This document shows positions 11,090-23,249 of a stretch of 64,000 nucleotides of DNA, in pieces. The stretch spans positions 50,893,285-50,957,284 of the forward strand of contig OU862910.1 in the NCBI GenBank assembly GCA_917880885.1. Reading direction: 5' to 3'. Made by a program: the position numbers and the translations under genes. The notes beneath the pieces were generated by a model that had not been told where the DNA came from, searched no databases, and was given only the letters and a program-made list of their open reading frames with translations. Origin of the DNA: Limnephilus marmoratus (lineage: Eukaryota > Arthropoda > Insecta > Trichoptera > Limnephilidae). Each line of letters starts with the position of its first letter. The stretch's first letter is position 1.

Positions 11090-11245
11090 TTAGTGCTACA
11101 GCGGTTAGGAACATTTAACTTTCTGACATAACATTGAACGCTGAAAGTGTAGCTTGTGTAATGAAGGGGAAGACTTCATTTGCGGAGGATTGAACCTGGA
11201 TCAAAAACAGGCGATTTGGACCACTCGGCGATTATCCGGTTAAAA
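11090..11245 (-). mobile_element. tRNA-headed SINE-like fragment
   Basis: Read on the minus strand, the head has a box A-like AATCGCCGAGTGGTCC and a box B-like AGGTTCAATCC about 30 bases apart. An unrelated body running toward 11090 follows. That layout matches a tRNA-derived SINE with an internal polymerase III promoter. No poly(A) tail or duplication was found, so limits are approximate. Confidence 0.42.
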
Positions 11246-13245
11246 TAAATATATACGTGTGAAATTCACATTCACTCTGTCACCAATCAAGACTCAAGAG
11301 TCAAGTGGAAATGTTTATTTTCACCAAAGCAGCATTCATCTCCAGATAAATATGAGGGGGAGAAATTGCGGGGGCGCGCCACTGGCCATTCCTTTGACGA
11401 AGCCGCCTCGCCCGCGGGCGATTTACCTAATGAATTTATACCTGGGTCCAGCCTGTACAAACACCGCCGGCCCAGCGCAGTGGCGGCGCGGGCCCGTGGA
11501 CAGGGGGTTATTGAAAAGTCTGCTGTAATTACGGGAGAAAGGCATTTATTGTACATATTATAATTTAACCCATTCAGTGGCGATCAACACAACTGACAAA
11601 TAATTTTAAAATCCAGTTTAAACTTGATAATTTATATTTCATATACATATATGATTTTCGATTTACACATATTTAAATAGACGTCACAAGTCATTAATTA
11701 ATTGTTTGGCTTTGTTGGAATTAATCAATAAATTAGGTATTTGGGTTTAGATTTAAGTTATGAAGACATTAGGAAATAAATTGACAATATATCAAACGAT
11801 ATGGTGATAATTTAAAGAATTCGCAAGATGTTCTCTATGGCGCAGGTTTAATTATTGTAAGAAAACCAGGATTTACAAGTTATGCTTTAAAATATTAAAA
11901 TGAATTTTTGTTAATGTAAATACTTGCATACTGCTTTCTAACCCCATATGCATCATAACCCATATGAGGGTCTACAGTCGTTCAAATAAATGTAGTTTCG
12001 TTCAATAAAATAGAGTCTTGACGTGTGCGGTGAAGGAGGAAACCATATGTTTCCTTATAACTCTGGCAAAGTGGTGGGGTCCCCTCCAATTACATTTATG
12101 GATTTTTCAGGAAGTCTTACAGTTTCGGTGTATTGGTTTCTATGTTAAAAACTTTTTTTGGTTCACAATCTTCAAAATCTTGAAAAACTTCGTTTTACAA
12201 GTTTTTAGAGAACTTTTCGAGCACTTTTTCTAAGTAATAGATTTTTAGAAATATACGCTGTCTAAATACTAAACTATTTATAAATATTTTTGGGTTTTAA
12301 AAGTTTTTTAAATCTTTTCTATCACATTAATTTAAAAGTAGGTATAGACAGACACATTTGTCAAAATGTACATTTTCTAAAAAGATATTTTAATCTTATT
12401 AATTTTCTAAATACATAAAATACTGCATTATAATATGCGAGCCTGAGGTGTATAAATTACCCCAGACCCTCTGGGCTTTAATACCCAAGAAATTATGATT
12501 ATGAAAAAACTCTACTTGCGCGAACAAATATATCACAAATGGCACAAAGAGAAACTCCAGAGAATATAACAAATCCACCAACCTTGTTTTTGCTGATCTT
12601 GAAGTGTGGAGGCCTCCTTAATGTCATCCAATGAACAATTAGATGCAGTCAATGCAATCCTTGGGTGACTCATAAGTTTTTACAAGAGATGAAATTTGTC
12701 AATCAATACACAAACTCAACGTTTTTCACAATGCATGAAAATTTTCCAAAACAAACAGTGTCAGTAATTTTCTTGTTTTAGAATCTACTTTTGAAAAACA
12801 ATCCATTTCGGTGTCTTTGTTAATTCCAAGGAGTGACTAAGTACCATGCTTGTGATATATATTTATTTAAAATTTCGAACAAACAAAAAACATATTGCAA
12901 TGCGTAACCAAATACTAAACATAACACTTTAATGAATTGTTCAACTTTGGTGTTATAAAATAAAATAAAATAATCATTTGTTTACTTATTGAAAATACCC
13001 TTCATGACTTCGAGGATCTGTTTTAGTTTTAATTTTGGTATTAATTTTATTTTAGGTTCTGGCACTTCTATATAAAAGCGGTTTTGGTTTATTATCGATG
13101 TCAACTGCAACGTTTTCAACTGAATTATTGAAATCATTTTTATAATAATGATAACAATAAAAGAACATTTGAGAGTCGCTGTTTTTAAGAAAAATATTCT
13201 GAAAGGTGCAGAAAAAATCTGCCTTCCTATAACAGGCTCCATCTT
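11246..13245. other. Intergenic, nothing firmly recognised
   Basis: A GC-rich patch at 11370-11530 contains overlapping frames on both strands but no motif. The sequence around 11925-12010 (CTTGCATACTGCTTTCTAAC, then an AATAAA) resembles 18540-18620 and may be a shared 3' end of a retroelement. The rest is AT-rich. Confidence 0.4.
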
Positions 13246-13673
13246 ACATAATTCGGGAGGCGTGTACTTACGGGTACCGCCGCCCCGGGAACAATTTATT
13301 GGATAACCAACACCGGTGAACAGGTCACCCCAAGTGTTGCGCTACGTTTGATGATTTAGCAGGAGTTCCCGGGTTCATGGGGTGAAGTTTAGGAGGTGGC
13401 AGGCCGGATCGAGAGAGACTGGTTAAGGGAGACCTTTTGATGTCTCTAGCAGGACTCTTTCAGACCATCGCTTCTCACCGCAGTGGGAGGGTTGGATTCA
13501 TACTCCTGGACACCCGAGATTTCCACCCATCCCTCACACCTTTCCCCTTCCAAGAACTTCTGCTCCTTTCTTTCTAAAAAGACCCTCATACACCATCCCC
13601 AAAGATGACGTAGGTCGTGAGGGGAAATATTTTCATCGTAGCCTTCTTGTTAATGTAAAAAATGGTTCCATGC
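13246..13673 (-). repeat. Interspersed repeat with CCCATGAACCCGGG core, copy 2
   Basis: It is the reverse-oriented and longer copy of the repeat at 9690-10026. It starts at GAGGCGTGTACTTACGGGTA and runs to the sequence matching the other copy's TTTTTTACAT start. Confidence 0.55.
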
Positions 13674-14339
13674 CAACTCAGAATCAAATCAACATAACAC
13701 CTCTTTGAAAAGTCATTAAAAGCTATGAAAAAAATAATTTTAAAATAGTCGGTGTCCGGTAACATTAACCTAACTTAATCTATTTAACCATTTTTTAAAT
13801 ATTTTTATCACCACTCTTAATGACCTTTCTGAGGTGGTTCTGAGTTGGTTTCGTTTTGAGTTGGCCGGTCATTGCAAAAAATGTATATTTATTAAAATGA
13901 ACATATTTATTTATTTATTTTTATTTAAGTACATAAAACAGGCATTATGCCCAAAAATTTATATACATAGATGATTTAAATTATAAAAATTATAACAAAA
14001 ATAATATCAGTAACAATTAGCTACTCGTAAATATGCAAAAGTGAATGACAGTACAAAGTAGAGTACAAAAGAATCATCAACAATTTATTATTGGCACCTG
14101 TGCTGATGGGGCAATGATTTAGTAGGTACAATATTTCCTGTCTTAACATATGAAATTATCAATAGTTATTTACATATTTTTTAACACATTTATATAAGTA
14201 TTTAAAATGCGGCGTACTATGAAAGATTTTTGACTTTTATATGCATGAAATTATTAACATTTTCTTTAAGTGAATAGATAAATAAAATGAACGATATTTA
14301 AGACCTTTAAATATAAATTAACAATAATATTCAATGCCC
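13674..14339. other. Intergenic, possible LINE tail
   Basis: A TTTATTTATTTATTT run at 13908-13927 followed by ACATAAAACAGGCATTATGC reads, on the minus strand, like the end of a LINE 3' untranslated region with an AAAT tail. Nothing else is recognised. Confidence 0.4.
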
Positions 14340-14880
14340 AGAGTTGCTATATAAAATTCAATTTAATGTACCTGCGCGTACAACACGCTCTTCTGTCCTG
14401 TTCAGGGTTGATCAATGCAAGACTAATTGTAAGCAAAATTCTTGTCTGAACAGACTATGCAATAGTTACAATAGCATATTATCCAAGGTGGACATTTTCA
14501 ATTCCGAACCTACCAAATATAAGGGGTACATAAAAGAGTATTTCTCTGATGTTTCATGAATATGTTATGTGTCTATGTTTCTATCGTTTATCTTTAATTC
14601 TGTTATGATTTGTTTTATATGTACAACCTGGCTTCTTATGGTTACCAATGTATTAATATTTTATGTTTTATGTAAATTTTAGTTTTAAATTTTTGATCTC
14701 ATACTGCTTTATTATAAATTTATTATTTAATTTTTTTATTATGCTGGTAATCAGAGGTAAAGTCACATGGAGGAAATCCATAATTGGTTTTATTTTGGCT
14801 ATACAAACATGTACAAACTGGAAAAATGTAAACTGTCGATTTCCCGAAAATAAATAAATAAAATAAATAAATAAATATAT
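14340..14880 (+). pseudogene. Jockey-like LINE 3' end fragment
   Basis: The 71-codon frame at 14344-14559 reads LYKIQFNVPARTTRSS then NRLCNSYNSIL and VDIFNSEPTKYK. This has the order of the C-terminal tail of the intact LINE at 31040-33709 (ARTSAYQNAPVNRATELLNE, IDIFNVTYRQFNN), so it is the end of a related reverse-transcriptase protein. A 3' untranslated region and an AAATAAAT tail follow at 14850-14880. It is 5'-truncated and dead. Confidence 0.62.
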
Positions 14881-15399
14881 AAATTATTTACATTTGCAGA
14901 AAGATGACTTCGGTCAGTTAATTAAATTCATGGATGATTTTAGATTGTAGGTATAACAAGTTATTACTAATTCACATTTATTACCATTTTGAATTGGACA
15001 TTGCTACCGAGATATAAACATTTTATCGAAATGAAGCCATTTAAAATGACCACATTAACTTCCGAACGCATAAAGTGCAATGAATATATTTATTGTGTAT
15101 TTATTTTAATCTTATTAATATTATTTAATAAAATACGCTTCCGTTAATAATAATTTCTTCGCAATTATTTTGCACTGATGAAATCTCACCGTCGAAGCAG
15201 TCAAGTAAAAAATTAAGTTTATATATCTAGGTACTTACTTATAAACCCAGGTGAACAAATTTGCATACAAGGTGAACCATAGGTACTAAATGTGGTTTAA
15301 TTCAACAGGGTATTTTCACAAACCATGAATAACCGTTAAAAATTGTGGAAGACTTTAAGTTTATTTTTCCGATTGTACTAAAATACGAGCATCAAGCAC
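14881..15399. other. Intergenic, nothing recognised
   Basis: AT-rich unique sequence without supported features. Confidence 0.4.
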
Positions 15400-15612
15400 C
15401 AAAGTCTCTGCTGAACTCAAGACCAATAGGGCGAAGGAGCCTGGGAAGGCCAAGACTAAGATGGAGCGACAACGTCCTCTAAGACATATATATCTTGGAG
15501 CTTCCAACTGGAGAGAGCTGGCACAAAACCGAGATGAGTGGAGGAAGACTCTTGAGGAGGCCAAGACCCACCAGGGGTTGTAGAGCCAATAGTGATGATG
15601 ATGATGACTAAA
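15400..15612 (+). pseudogene. LINE C-terminal fragment with GATGAT tail
   Basis: The plus-strand frame gives NWRELAQNRDEWRKTLEEA, then KTHQGL and a stop, the typical last residues of a LINE protein. It is followed by AGCCAATAGTGATGATGATG, a short tandem tail. Only the extreme 3' end survives. The clade is not certain. Confidence 0.62.
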
Positions 15613-16200
15613 ATACTGATCAATGTACTAAAAATGTGTAATTTTTCATTTAAGTATAATTATTGATTTGAAAAACTGCACGCTCCGAAACGGTTCAACT
15701 GGCTACAACGTCATAATGACATAGAAAACGCCACTTGCTGATAAGTCGGCTGTCATCAACGTTGCCCGGCGTGACGTCAATGCCGCCCAATTCAAATGCA
15801 AATCGAAAATGGCACATATTAAATCATTACAGAAAAATTATTCGGCAAAGTAAAAATATAACAGTGAAAATACCTCATTTATATGGTATAGAAAATTATT
15901 TTCCAACGTTTTCGTGCATGCACTATCAGGTGAAAATTTCTCATTAAATATTTTCTGTTAGTTGCTTCTCTAAGGCTGTTTTTCGTAAACTCTCTCAACC
16001 TAATAAATAATTTGTAGGTACTTACTCTACGGCGAATTTACCAACATACCGCCCTTTTATGTGAAATGTCACGACAAAGCCGAAAAAGCTAAATGTAAAT
16101 GAAAAACAATAAACGTTGTTTTAAGTTTGAAAAAAAATTACTTAATTTTTAATGTATATATCTATATACGAGTAACGAGTAGGTACCTACTACCTAGGAC
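15613..16200. other. Intergenic, nothing recognised
   Basis: No coding, RNA or transposon signal found. GTAGGTACCTACTACCTAGG near 16180 is a lepidopteran-style word. Confidence 0.4.
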
Positions 16201-16210
16201 ATGGGCTTAG

Positions 16211-16410
16211 CAAGGGCGGATCCAGGGGGGGGGTCATGGGGGTCATGACCCCCCCCCTGGGCTGGGTCCAGGACCTAGGTGGACCTACTTTTTACTTGTA
16301 TCTATTATTATAAAAATTAAATTATAACTTCTAGTGACTTGATCACGACCATGTGACCCCCCCTGGCGCTATGTGACCCCCCCCTGGCGCCAAAGCTGGA
16401 TCCGCCCTTG
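16211..16410. mobile_element. hAT miniature element G, copy 1
   Basis: Perfect 15-bp inverted ends CAAGGGCGGATCCAG and CTGGATCCGCCCTTG are flanked by GGGCTTAG at 16203-16210 and 16411-16418. Exactly 200 bp, no coding sequence. Subterminal CCCCCCCTGG and CATGACCCC words repeat. A larger relative is at 44231-44684. Confidence 0.9.
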
Positions 16411-16539
16411 GGGCTTAGTAAGCCTTTGACGGACCTCTTCGAGAAAATTTTGAATCCGTGGGGTGAGGGGTCATTTTAATCAAATTCTAGACTAGACATA
16501 CGCCATTTTAATCAAATTCTAGACGTGTCTACTCTTTTT

Positions 16540-18020
16540 CAACAAAAAAATATAAATAGCTTTCGAAAGGTTGTTATTTTATCAGGTAAATTTTTTTTTT
16601 TAAATTTGAAAAAAGGGTTTGTTTTTATAATAATAGGTTAAACGTTGGTCGTTGGCAGATTTGTTAAATTTTCAAACAAAATGCTGTATCATACAACACA
16701 CATTTTACGTCATATAATCTTACAGTAAAATAAATCAATAAAAGCTTGGAAAGCTACTTTTATGCATTTTAATTATAGTTCAAAAAAATCATTTAAAAAA
16801 AATTCACTCACGTGCTTTTCGAAAAAAATTCTTCAGTGTGTCTATTTATTTACAGTCTTAGAAAATTATAAATACTTTCACGAATAAATAGAAATCATAC
16901 CTAATTTTAATAATTTTATCTCCACGCGTTTGAGCATTTTTATTGTAAACTTGAATATTGAGTTGTAGAATATACATATGAGAACAATCAATTATTCTCT
17001 TCGGAACCGCCCTGTACAGTAGCAAGAGTACCATTGCAAGATCATCTTCGTCGAAATTTGAATTCTCAGATATCAAATATAAAAAAATCATAAAATTGCA
17101 TTAACAATACAAAAATAAAATAAAAAATATTTCATTTCATAACCCTTTGCGTACAAATGTTTTCAAAGTTTGTCATCCAAGATGGCTGCCGCCAATTTCT
17201 CTTCACGCTAGATTTGGCTTCAATGCCGTTCTTACAAAATCGCACTAATGCTCTGTCCAGGGATTTGCAGGTTCATGACCTAGGAGATTAAGGGCCTTTA
17301 ACCAGCCAGCGGTCGAGAATCCAAATTTCGTCGAAAGATGTTCTTACGATCGTACAGGACGGTTCCAATGAGAAAAGTTAATTATTCTGCGTACCAGCTT
17401 TTTAAAATTATAACTCAATATCGATTTTATTTCACTCAAAATTTGCTTTAATTTATACCTACATCCAAAATTACTGAAAGGTGTGACGATAAAACTATTA
17501 AAATTATGTGCTTTTTGTAATTATTTTTTGATCATAAGTATTTATAATTTTTCAATAATGTCTAAACAAAATAAATGTGCAAAAAAAATCTTAAATATAT
17601 TAATTTTTAAGACCGTAAATAGATAGACAAAATAGAGAAATTTTCATCATAAATAAGTGTTCGGATATTTTTTTTAATGATTTCATTTGAACTAAAATTA
17701 AAATTTTGAAACATGCGTTTACTAGATAAAGTATTGATTTACAATAATGTACGATTACATGGTATGAAATATGTCTTGTAAAATAAGATTTTTCGTTTGA
17801 AAATTTAACAAATCTGCCAACGACCTATGGTATAAGGGAACGTACCCATACTACGTGGCACGTTTGGGGGGGGGGGGGGGTCTTCAAAATGTCACGCTTG
17901 GTACAAATGAGCGGCTGGTTGAAATAAACATTATTTCTCAAAATTTAAACATGCCTTTACTAGATAAAAGAACAATCTTTAGAAATCAATTTATATTTTT
18001 TTGTTGAAAAGAGTGAACTG
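16540..18020. repeat. Large inverted repeat (foldback-like)
   Basis: The left arm (about 16540-17090) and right arm (about 17270-18020) are opposite-facing copies of one repeat. Shared words include CTTTTTCAACAAAAAAATAT, CGTTGGCAGATTTGTTAAAT and TCGTCGAAATTTG. A spacer of about 180 bp separates them. A third copy lies at 55610-56300. The right arm contains a truncated miniature element (17836-17921). No coding potential and no defined terminal duplication were seen. Class unknown. Confidence 0.6.
17836..17921. mobile_element. PIF/Harbinger-like miniature element, copy 2, truncated
   Basis: It starts GGGAACGTACCCATACTACG after TAA and matches the first half of the 19382 copy, including a long G run. 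It stops after GAGCGGCTGGTTG; the right inverted end is absent. Confidence 0.75.
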
Positions 18021-19269
18021 AACTCAAAATTTTTATTTTTTTTCCCTATCCCCGTATGGGGGTGTGCTGGACCTCGTCTCTGCTTCATCTTTAGTTACAT
18101 TATTAATTTTGCAGATCCTTCTCAAATCTATCTGCGCCTCCCCCAATGACATGTGCAGGCTTGAGGTTTGATCAAACGACCTTGACTGTCCTTTGTCCTG
18201 CCTCTGACTACTCAACGCTGAATTTTCTTTTAGTCTTAGGGTATTTTACCCCAAATATTCAGTTAACATTCTTTGAGGCTTCACTGAGTGGTTGGCTAAG
18301 GGACACGGAAGCTAAGTGTAGTTTATGGTCAGACCGAAAGCCATTCACATTTTTTGTTGGTACTTGCCAATTGATTTGAGATTTATTGTATTTCTTATGT
18401 TCTCTATTTTATACAGGTGCTTGCAGGTTTTTTACAGATGCATCCGCGTCATGGAGTCTCATGAATGAGTTTTTCTTTTGCCCTGTTTAATTTATCTTTG
18501 TCTTACTAACCTATTTTTTTGCATTTTAATTTTCCTGTTAAGCACTTGCATACTGCTTACTAACAACGTATGCATGGACACTGGAGGTCTAGATTCGTCC
18601 AAAATAAATAAATGTAGCTTCGTTTAATCAAAAAAATTAGAATCTTGCGAGAGCCTTAAAGGAGTAACCATCAGTTACTAGTTACTTATACCAGGGCGGG
18701 TAAGAGGTGGATTACCTCCACTGTTGAAAAGAGTCAATACGTCAAAAATTTGATTTAAAAATGACATATTTCCGGTTTTCTCTGGTTATTCCCTCTTAAT
18801 GGAAAACTTGAAGTAGAAATTTTGATTCATATTTCTCCCACAAAACACTGATGGTGTAAAATGCCCTCGTGTGAATGAACTTTATAAAATTTACGTAAAT
18901 AATATGATGAATGGTTAAACCATTATTTTCATACTCCGCGGTTTTCCTTGTGCGGTCAGGAAATGCCAAACTCTCCAAATTAAATTCTTTAGAGAGTGCA
19001 CTCAATGGCGATTAGCAGAATTAACACAATATTCTTCATAACTCATCTCACAATTCTCAAGGAATGATGGACAGGTGATCTAGGTCTCAATTTTCTTTCA
19101 AACCTTGAATGCCAGGGCTAAACTGCCAATCGCCCATCGTACACCGGCTGACACTATTTTCATAATAAATTACTTGATTTTTGGAAAATCAACATTGTAA
19201 ATTATACCGTCTTACCAGCACCAGCTTACGTGTTTATTTATCTATCTATCTTCTATCTATCTACGAGTA
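18021..19269. other. Intergenic with weak repeat similarity
   Basis: The part at 18540-18620 resembles 11925-12010. At 18725-18800 the words GAAAAGAGTCAATACGTC and GACATATTTCCGGTTTTCTC also occur, reversed, near 55590-55650, so a fragment of the 55.6-kb repeat family extends here. No gene seen. Confidence 0.4.
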
Positions 19270-19715
19270 TCTATATAAATAAAAATGAATCTCCTAATTG
19301 TATATACGCACATTACTTCCGAACGACTTTACCTATTTCGTTAAAACTTTGGGGATTTGATGTGTATGTAGTTACCTATTAGGGAACGTACCCATACTAC
19401 GTGACACGTTTAGGGGGGGGGGGGTCTTCAAAATGTCACGCTCGGTACAAATGAGCGCCGGGTTGCTTAGGTTTTTGGTCACCGGGGGGGGGGGGGGTTA
19501 AAAATTGCAAAAAGTTGGTCACGTAGTATGGATACGTTCCCTTATGTATGTAGTTACCCTAAGATAGCTACTTGTATTTAGAGATTATTTTCTCTATAAT
19601 GTCATAAATTATAAACAAAATTACGATACGATAGATTCCATTCATTCGGTCCTGGTACATACGGTTTTCAAATAGCTCGCGTGCCACCTATTGCAATTTT
19701 TTTATACAAATTTAA
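19270..19715 (+). mobile_element. Helitron fragment, split by a miniature element
   Basis: The 5' end TCTATATAAATAAAAATGAA follows A and equals the Helitron starts at 47898 and 48054. The PIF-like element at 19382-19541 interrupts it, with TGTATGTAGTTAC seen on both sides. Toward 19715 the sequence matches the interior of the 48-kb Helitron in reverse. The 3' terminus is not seen. Limits approximate. Confidence 0.6.
19382..19541. mobile_element. PIF/Harbinger-like miniature element, copy 3
   Basis: The ends are GGGAACGTACCCATACTACG and CGTAGTATGGATACGTTCCC, flanked by TTA at 19379-19381 and 19542-19544. It is 160 bp with two G runs matching the C runs of copy 1 in opposite orientation. Confidence 0.85.
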
Positions 19716-19749
19716 AGAAGATAGAAGAAGAAGATAGATATATTACAAG

Positions 19750-19895
19750 TTTGCAGTTCACACGCGGTAGAAGTGAAACATTCAGAAAACTAAAGTAGAC
19801 AAGAGTGGGGAGGCTGCGAAGCACCGCATAAAGAGGGGAACGATTATTCTATCTCATTCTCTCGCAGGCTCGCTCTCTCCTAAAGATATTACCTA
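19750..19895 (+). repeat. CACGCGGTAGAAGTGAAAC repeat, copy 1
   Basis: The block begins near TTCACACGCGGTAGAAGTG and includes GACAAGAGTGGGGAGGCTGC and CTCTCGCAGGCT. Copies lie at 29165-29310, 53853-54085 and 54232-54372. Recurrence near Helitron-like ends suggests a Helitron relative, but no terminus was found. Confidence 0.5.
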
Positions 19896-20560
19896 TTCAT
19901 TTTTAATTATTTTTTTCTTCTATTCTATGTACTTGCTTCACTACCGTGTAAATATGAATAACTACATAACAATTAAATAATACTTATTTAATTGTTATCT
20001 CTTAATTCTTTGATTATAACAAATGTATTTTTAATTTTATCATATGTAAAAGCCCTAATTGGGCGTGTACAAATAAATAAACAAATAAACAAATAAACTA
20101 TATGGGACAAGTGGGATTGCACTATCCTCCCCACATCCTGGAATAAAGAATAATTATTATGATTTTTTTTATATACTTATATCAAAACACGTAACAATTA
20201 ACAATAGATGAATAGATTCGTTGTGATATGAAAATGGCCTTAAGGTCACAAGAATAATAATTTAAATAAAAATAATAAGTATGTAGATACCTACCTACTA
20301 GTGGTTTCTTAAAAGATCCAATGTTTGATTATTTAAATAATAATCGTATAAATTATGCCGTACCACTATTCAAATAATATTATTATCGTTGATTACAAAT
20401 AACATTAAGTTCAAGTATCAATCCACTGCCACTCGTACACGTTGTGTTCTTTTTGGTATTACCAATGGTGGGGTGATTGTAAGTGATTGATATCGGTAAT
20501 CAGTTACAGATTTCTACAGTCACAATACTCTACTCGGAGAGAGAGCTGCTAATCAAAATA
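19896..20560. other. Intergenic, nothing recognised
   Basis: AT-rich sequence with AAATAAACAAATAAAC tandem words near 20080. No gene seen. Confidence 0.4.
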
Positions 20561-20564
20561 CTTT

Positions 20565-20925
20565 GATGGATGGATGACTTCTTGGTTTGTGGGTATTTGC
20601 TTACAGAGCTTTTAGGGCCAGAGCCGGAACGAGGGATTTTAGCATCTTATTCAGTTGAAAAGACGCCTGAGGAACGACTATACTCCATCGATTAGCCTCT
20701 AAGAAACTGGGCGTACTGTAACAGGGCCCGCAGATACATTAATAATACACAACTACTGCTAACCTTGTACAAATCGCAAGCGCGTTCCACGGTTGAATTT
20801 AGCAGCCACCTCTGATCTGGAGCCTCAAAATACTAAAAAAAACCATCGGCTCTCTGCAGAAACGGGCGGTCCGTTTGATAGACTCTCTAACTTGACAAAC
20901 GGATTGCAATCTTTTAGTCCGGTCA
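20565..20925 (+). pseudogene. LINE reverse transcriptase fragment (thumb region)
   Basis: The plus strand read across frames gives KKLGVL, then ANLVQIAS, HLWSGASKY and LQKRAVRLIDS, the order of the post-catalytic thumb region of CR1/R1-like LINE proteins. Stops and frame changes are frequent. It is a decayed fragment with neither end defined. Confidence 0.55.
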
Positions 20926-22044
20926 GGTTAGCCCGAAAAATGGGGGTTCCCTAGCATAAACTCCCAAGAAGCCGAAAATTTGCACGAACGTTAGAGATAC
21001 CATTACAATAAAATTGTGAAAAGTCTCAATCGCAAAATATGCAAAAAAAATTATTCAAGGTCAAAGTTCGCAAAAACGGATTTTTTGGATTTTTTGGCGA
21101 AACGGTTAGTTTAATGATAAAAATAGCTCAGGCAAAAATTGTAGAACATTCAATTATCTCCAAAAATTGTCCTCACACCTTTTCCCCTAAGATTCATTAT
21201 TTCTGAGAAAAAGCGATTCTAAAATTCACTAAAGTTGCATTCCCCATAATCTCTTCTCTTCGGTCTCTTCAAGACCCATGTTCACTCCTTCCTCTCCTCA
21301 AAAAGACCGTCCAAAAAGCATCTTCAAAAATGATGTAGGCCCGGAGGGAAATTATTTTCTTCAGGGCCTCCTGTACAGAGTTAGTATAAAAAAGAAAATA
21401 ATTGTTAAAACGTATTGAAACTGTTTATTTTCTCCAAACTGTTACAACTCAAAACGGCACCATTAATATCGTATCCTTCAAGGATCGAGTTCTTAGAAAG
21501 CCTGTACGACTTAATAATAGCGAGTCCGGAGTCCCGAGTCCCGACTAATGTATGATAAAGGTGAAGCATTTCTTATGTATTTGGAAATCGCTAGTTCCCT
21601 ATCTCCTTCTGACAGCTTTATAAGCGAACCCGACAAAAAAATTGAGGCCTTTTTCAATGGCTACCCTCATTAATTATTGGTAGGGGGGTTACCTTTCGGC
21701 GTTCCCGGGATTATTTATGGTATGGACAGGAGTAATTTATGTTTCTCTTTTGTGGTTAGAAAACATGTTGGTCCTGAGATTTTTTTGCCGCATTTGTCAC
21801 TCGGGAAACCTTTTTCAGCGGGGAAATCATTTCTTCATCAGGGCTCCATTGAAACGTTAGGAATTTGGAGTGTGACGTTTACATATCAATCAGTTTACAG
21901 AAATTGATTATTTATGAGAGAGCTTATTGTACCTGCACAAAATGCTACGAATAAAGACGTAGTTTTTTTAATAAAAATAAAATGGCCGGGCTCTTCTGAA
22001 AAGAGTGATATTTAATGAATTTATTTAAAAAACATTTTACACTT
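20926..22044. other. Intergenic with a partial interspersed repeat
   Basis: A third, partial copy of the CCCATGAACCCGGG-family repeat lies at about 21255-21392 (GATGTAGGCCCGGAGGGAAA and GGGCCTCCTG). The rest, including a 76-codon frame at 21677-21907, has no recognisable motif. Confidence 0.4.
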
Positions 22045-22440
22045 AGGACGGGTTGTTTCACAGAACTTGAACAATTCATTAAATTTCAAAGTTAATATTC
22101 AACTGAAATAAAACAATAACTTTGTTTGTAGCCACGATTTTTTAGTTTCAGTTTAATTTTATATCTTGAAGATGCCTGTGTTAAGCGAAACCGGTCGGTA
22201 TTAAAAAATCAAATAAATAAATCGTGGTTATAAACAAAGATATTGTTTTATTTCCGTTAATATGTCAAACCACAAAAGTGACTGCTTTCTACCATCAAGT
22301 TCTATTCAATAACCGTTATCGTTCCATTAAGGTTTCACAAAACTTGAATAATAACAGAACTTGAAAAGAACTTGTATAAAATATTATTAACTTTGAAATT
22401 TTATGAAGTGTTCAAGTTATGTATTGTGAAACAATTCACC
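22045..22440. mobile_element. GGACGGGTTGTTTCAC element carrying a hammerhead-like insert
   Basis: The outer arms are inverted: CAGAACTTGAACAATTCATT and TTTCAAAGTTAATA on the left, TATTAACTTTGAAATTTTAT and AGTGTTCAAGTTAT on the right. Inside, 22095-22300 holds a palindrome of the family seen at 7830 and 53322 (ATAAAACAATAACTTTGTTT and its complement). It has a degenerate hammerhead-like core: TTGAAGA instead of CTGAAGA, then GCGAAACCGGTC. It looks like one element inserted in another; TATTCAA on both sides may be the duplication. Confidence 0.5.
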
Positions 22441-22469
22441 ACCTTTATTATTGTAAATTTATAACTTAA

Positions 22470-22650
22470 CTAACTAACCATCACGACGTTTCCCCGCAGG
22501 GGTAGGCAGAGAGGACGGACCGCCAAACAACTCGGTCTTGGCACACACTCTTTGCCTCACTCACATTCATACATCGTCTCATACATTCTCTTCTAATATT
22601 CTGACTTTTGACATGGCCCGACTCAAGTATCTGATTCACTTGATTCTTTT
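22470..22650 (-). pseudogene. LINE 3' tail fragment (TTAG-tailed family), copy 1
   Basis: The plus strand reads ACTAACTAACCATCACGACG then GGCAGAGAGGACGGACCGCC, the complement of the 3' end and TTAG tail of the LINE at 62023-62780. It is strongly 5'-truncated; similarity ends near GTATCTGATTCACTTG. Confidence 0.65.
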
Positions 22651-22794
22651 TCAATTTTTGGAGCCATTATATCGATGAAAAGAATTATTTTTTTAATTGA
22701 TTTTTTATACTAAGTAGACAATATTTTTTAACAAATTATTTTGTACTTACATGAAAACAAATAGTTACATACACAATCAACGATTTAAAATAAC

Positions 22795-23060
22795 TAACTA
22801 ACTAACCATCACGCCGTTCCCCCACAGGGGGAGGCTGAGAGAACGGACCGCCAAACAACTCGGTCTTGGCATACACTTGTTACCTCGTCCACATTCATAC
22901 ATCGTCTCACACATGCTCTTCTATTATTATGACTCTTGACATAGCCCCACTCAAGTATCTGATTCACTTAGTCGTGCCATGTCTTCCTCGGGCGTCCCCG
23001 ACTTCTTCTACCATTCACATTTGCGTCATATATTCTCCAAGTTTTAAATATTGCAGAATT
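22795..23060 (-). pseudogene. LINE 3' tail fragment (TTAG-tailed family), copy 2
   Basis: Same family and orientation as copy 1: ACTAACTAACCATCACGCCG, then GGGAGGCTGAGAGAACGGAC, continuing into CTTCTTCTACCATTCACATT. Two 5'-truncated copies therefore lie in tandem, about 150 bp apart. Confidence 0.65.
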
Positions 23061-23249
23061 TTAATTGAAGAACTGTTACTTTAAATAGGTTTTACTTGTA
23101 TATCACTTTATAAAAACATCCGTATGCTAACCGTAATATACAAATGAGAGTATAAACGCAATTCATTCGGCACACGGTCACGGTTGTGCTGAAACCGGTT
23201 GACATGTTCGTATAAAGAATTATGATGTGCACAACCATATAAATATAAC

